5,074 nucleotides of DNA from CAIXYX01 sp043806415 (GTDB lineage Archaea; Micrarchaeota; Micrarchaeia; Anstonellales; Anstonellaceae): contig JAZDHB010000020.1 of NCBI GenBank assembly GCA_043806415.1, forward strand, positions 1 to 5,074, given 5' to 3'. The notes beneath the pieces were generated by a model. The model did no database searches and was not told where the DNA came from. It saw nothing but the letters and a program-made list of their open reading frames with translations. Each line of letters starts with the position of its first letter. Within the stretch, counting starts at the first letter, position 1. This document shows positions 4,685 through 5,074 of this stretch, in pieces. A program made the position numbers and the translations under genes.

Positions 4685-5074
4685 ATGATATACCCTTTGA
4701 TCGCCAATATCCTAGTCCAGCCCATAGATTGGACTCCAACGAAGTCGTGGAGATGGAACGGGGTTTGCTTCATATCGGATCGGCGCATCGCGCGCCCTGA
4801 ACCAGCCCCGGGCTGGCCGGCATCGGAGTACAGGATCCCAAAAGCCATGCTGACTGGGCACGATACCCAGTTCTGCGCAGTCCGGCCAAAAGACCAGCGG
4901 CAGCCAAAGCCCTCCGAATTCCAGCTCTACCTCAAGAGCCATGGCATTAAGCACATTCTGGCCAGAGTGAATCACCCTCAGACCAATGGTAAGGTGGAGC
5001 GGCTGTTTGGCACAATCAAGCAGAAGAGGAAGGAATTCCCCTCTCTTGAGGCTCAATTCCATTGGTACAATCAG
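4685..5074 (+). pseudogene. DDE (rve-type, IS481/IS3-like) transposase remnant, partial
   Basis: One frame is open from ATG 4685 to the window edge (130 codons, no stop). Its second half is a clear integrase-core C-terminus: HGIKHILARVNHPQTNGKVE (residues 86-105) followed by RLFGT...FHWYN, typical of IS481-like transposases. The preceding part matches the core more loosely: PIDWTP (13-18) supplies the first catalytic Asp (D15), and LTGHDTQF (56-63) stands where the family has LTDHGTQF. So the second catalytic Asp is Gly here (G58), while E105 is retained. The DNA-binding N-terminal region (usually over 100 residues) is absent: an in-frame stop (TAG 4673-4675) lies just upstream. The stretch between residues 36 and 49 does not resemble the family and the D15-to-58 spacing looks short, suggesting an internal deletion. 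Base composition is visibly less GC-rich than in the neighbouring genes. It is therefore called an inactivated mobile-element remnant; the 3' part is outside the window. Confidence 0.78.

Noticed and set aside
4642..5062. Minus-strand open frames opposite the transposase remnant
   Set aside because: The plus strand encodes the recognisable integrase-core motif HPQTNGKVE in one continuous frame, while the minus-strand translations show no motif.
1..5074. CRISPR array, tRNA or rRNA genes
   Set aside because: No regularly spaced identical repeats were seen, and no tRNA cloverleaf or conserved rRNA segment could be recognised on either strand by eye.

Overview
The window looks archaeal, with a high G+C content and strong GC bias at third codon positions. 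Three things point that way. The DNA primase is the archaeal/eukaryotic type, made of separate large (PriL) and small (PriS) subunits. The GMP synthase is the stand-alone ATP-pyrophosphatase subunit used by archaea rather than the fused bacterial enzyme. Several genes have an A/T-rich TATA-like box centred about 25-28 bases before the start codon with no Shine-Dalgarno sequence, the arrangement of leaderless archaeal transcripts. The lineage cannot be fixed from this sequence; a DPANN or euryarchaeal genome is plausible.

Layout. Positions 1-1762 are read on the minus strand: a small two-helix membrane protein (1762-1544), a T-rich termination region, then priL (1329-151) and, five bases after its stop, the beginning of priS (145 to the window edge). 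Positions 1763-1963 are a divergent promoter region. From 1964 the genes lie on the plus strand: an unrecognised membrane-anchored four-cysteine protein (1964-2557), the GMP synthase PP-ATPase subunit guaAb (2624-3580), and a DUF21/CNNM-type membrane protein with a CBS pair (3650-4621). From about 4685 to the right edge runs the 3' part of a DDE transposase in sequence that is visibly less GC-rich. It appears truncated and catalytically damaged.

Function. PriL and PriS together form the replicative primase and are very probably co-transcribed and translationally coupled. guaAb makes GMP from XMP using ammonia from an amidotransferase subunit encoded elsewhere. The CNNM-like protein is a probable divalent-cation transporter or sensor. 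The other two membrane proteins have no assigned role, and no common pathway links the plus-strand genes.

No new multi-gene system is evident. The best leads are the repeat-built disordered tail on PriL just before priS, the conserved-looking but unrecognised cysteine protein, the mix of leaderless and Shine-Dalgarno starts, and the decaying transposase at the right edge.
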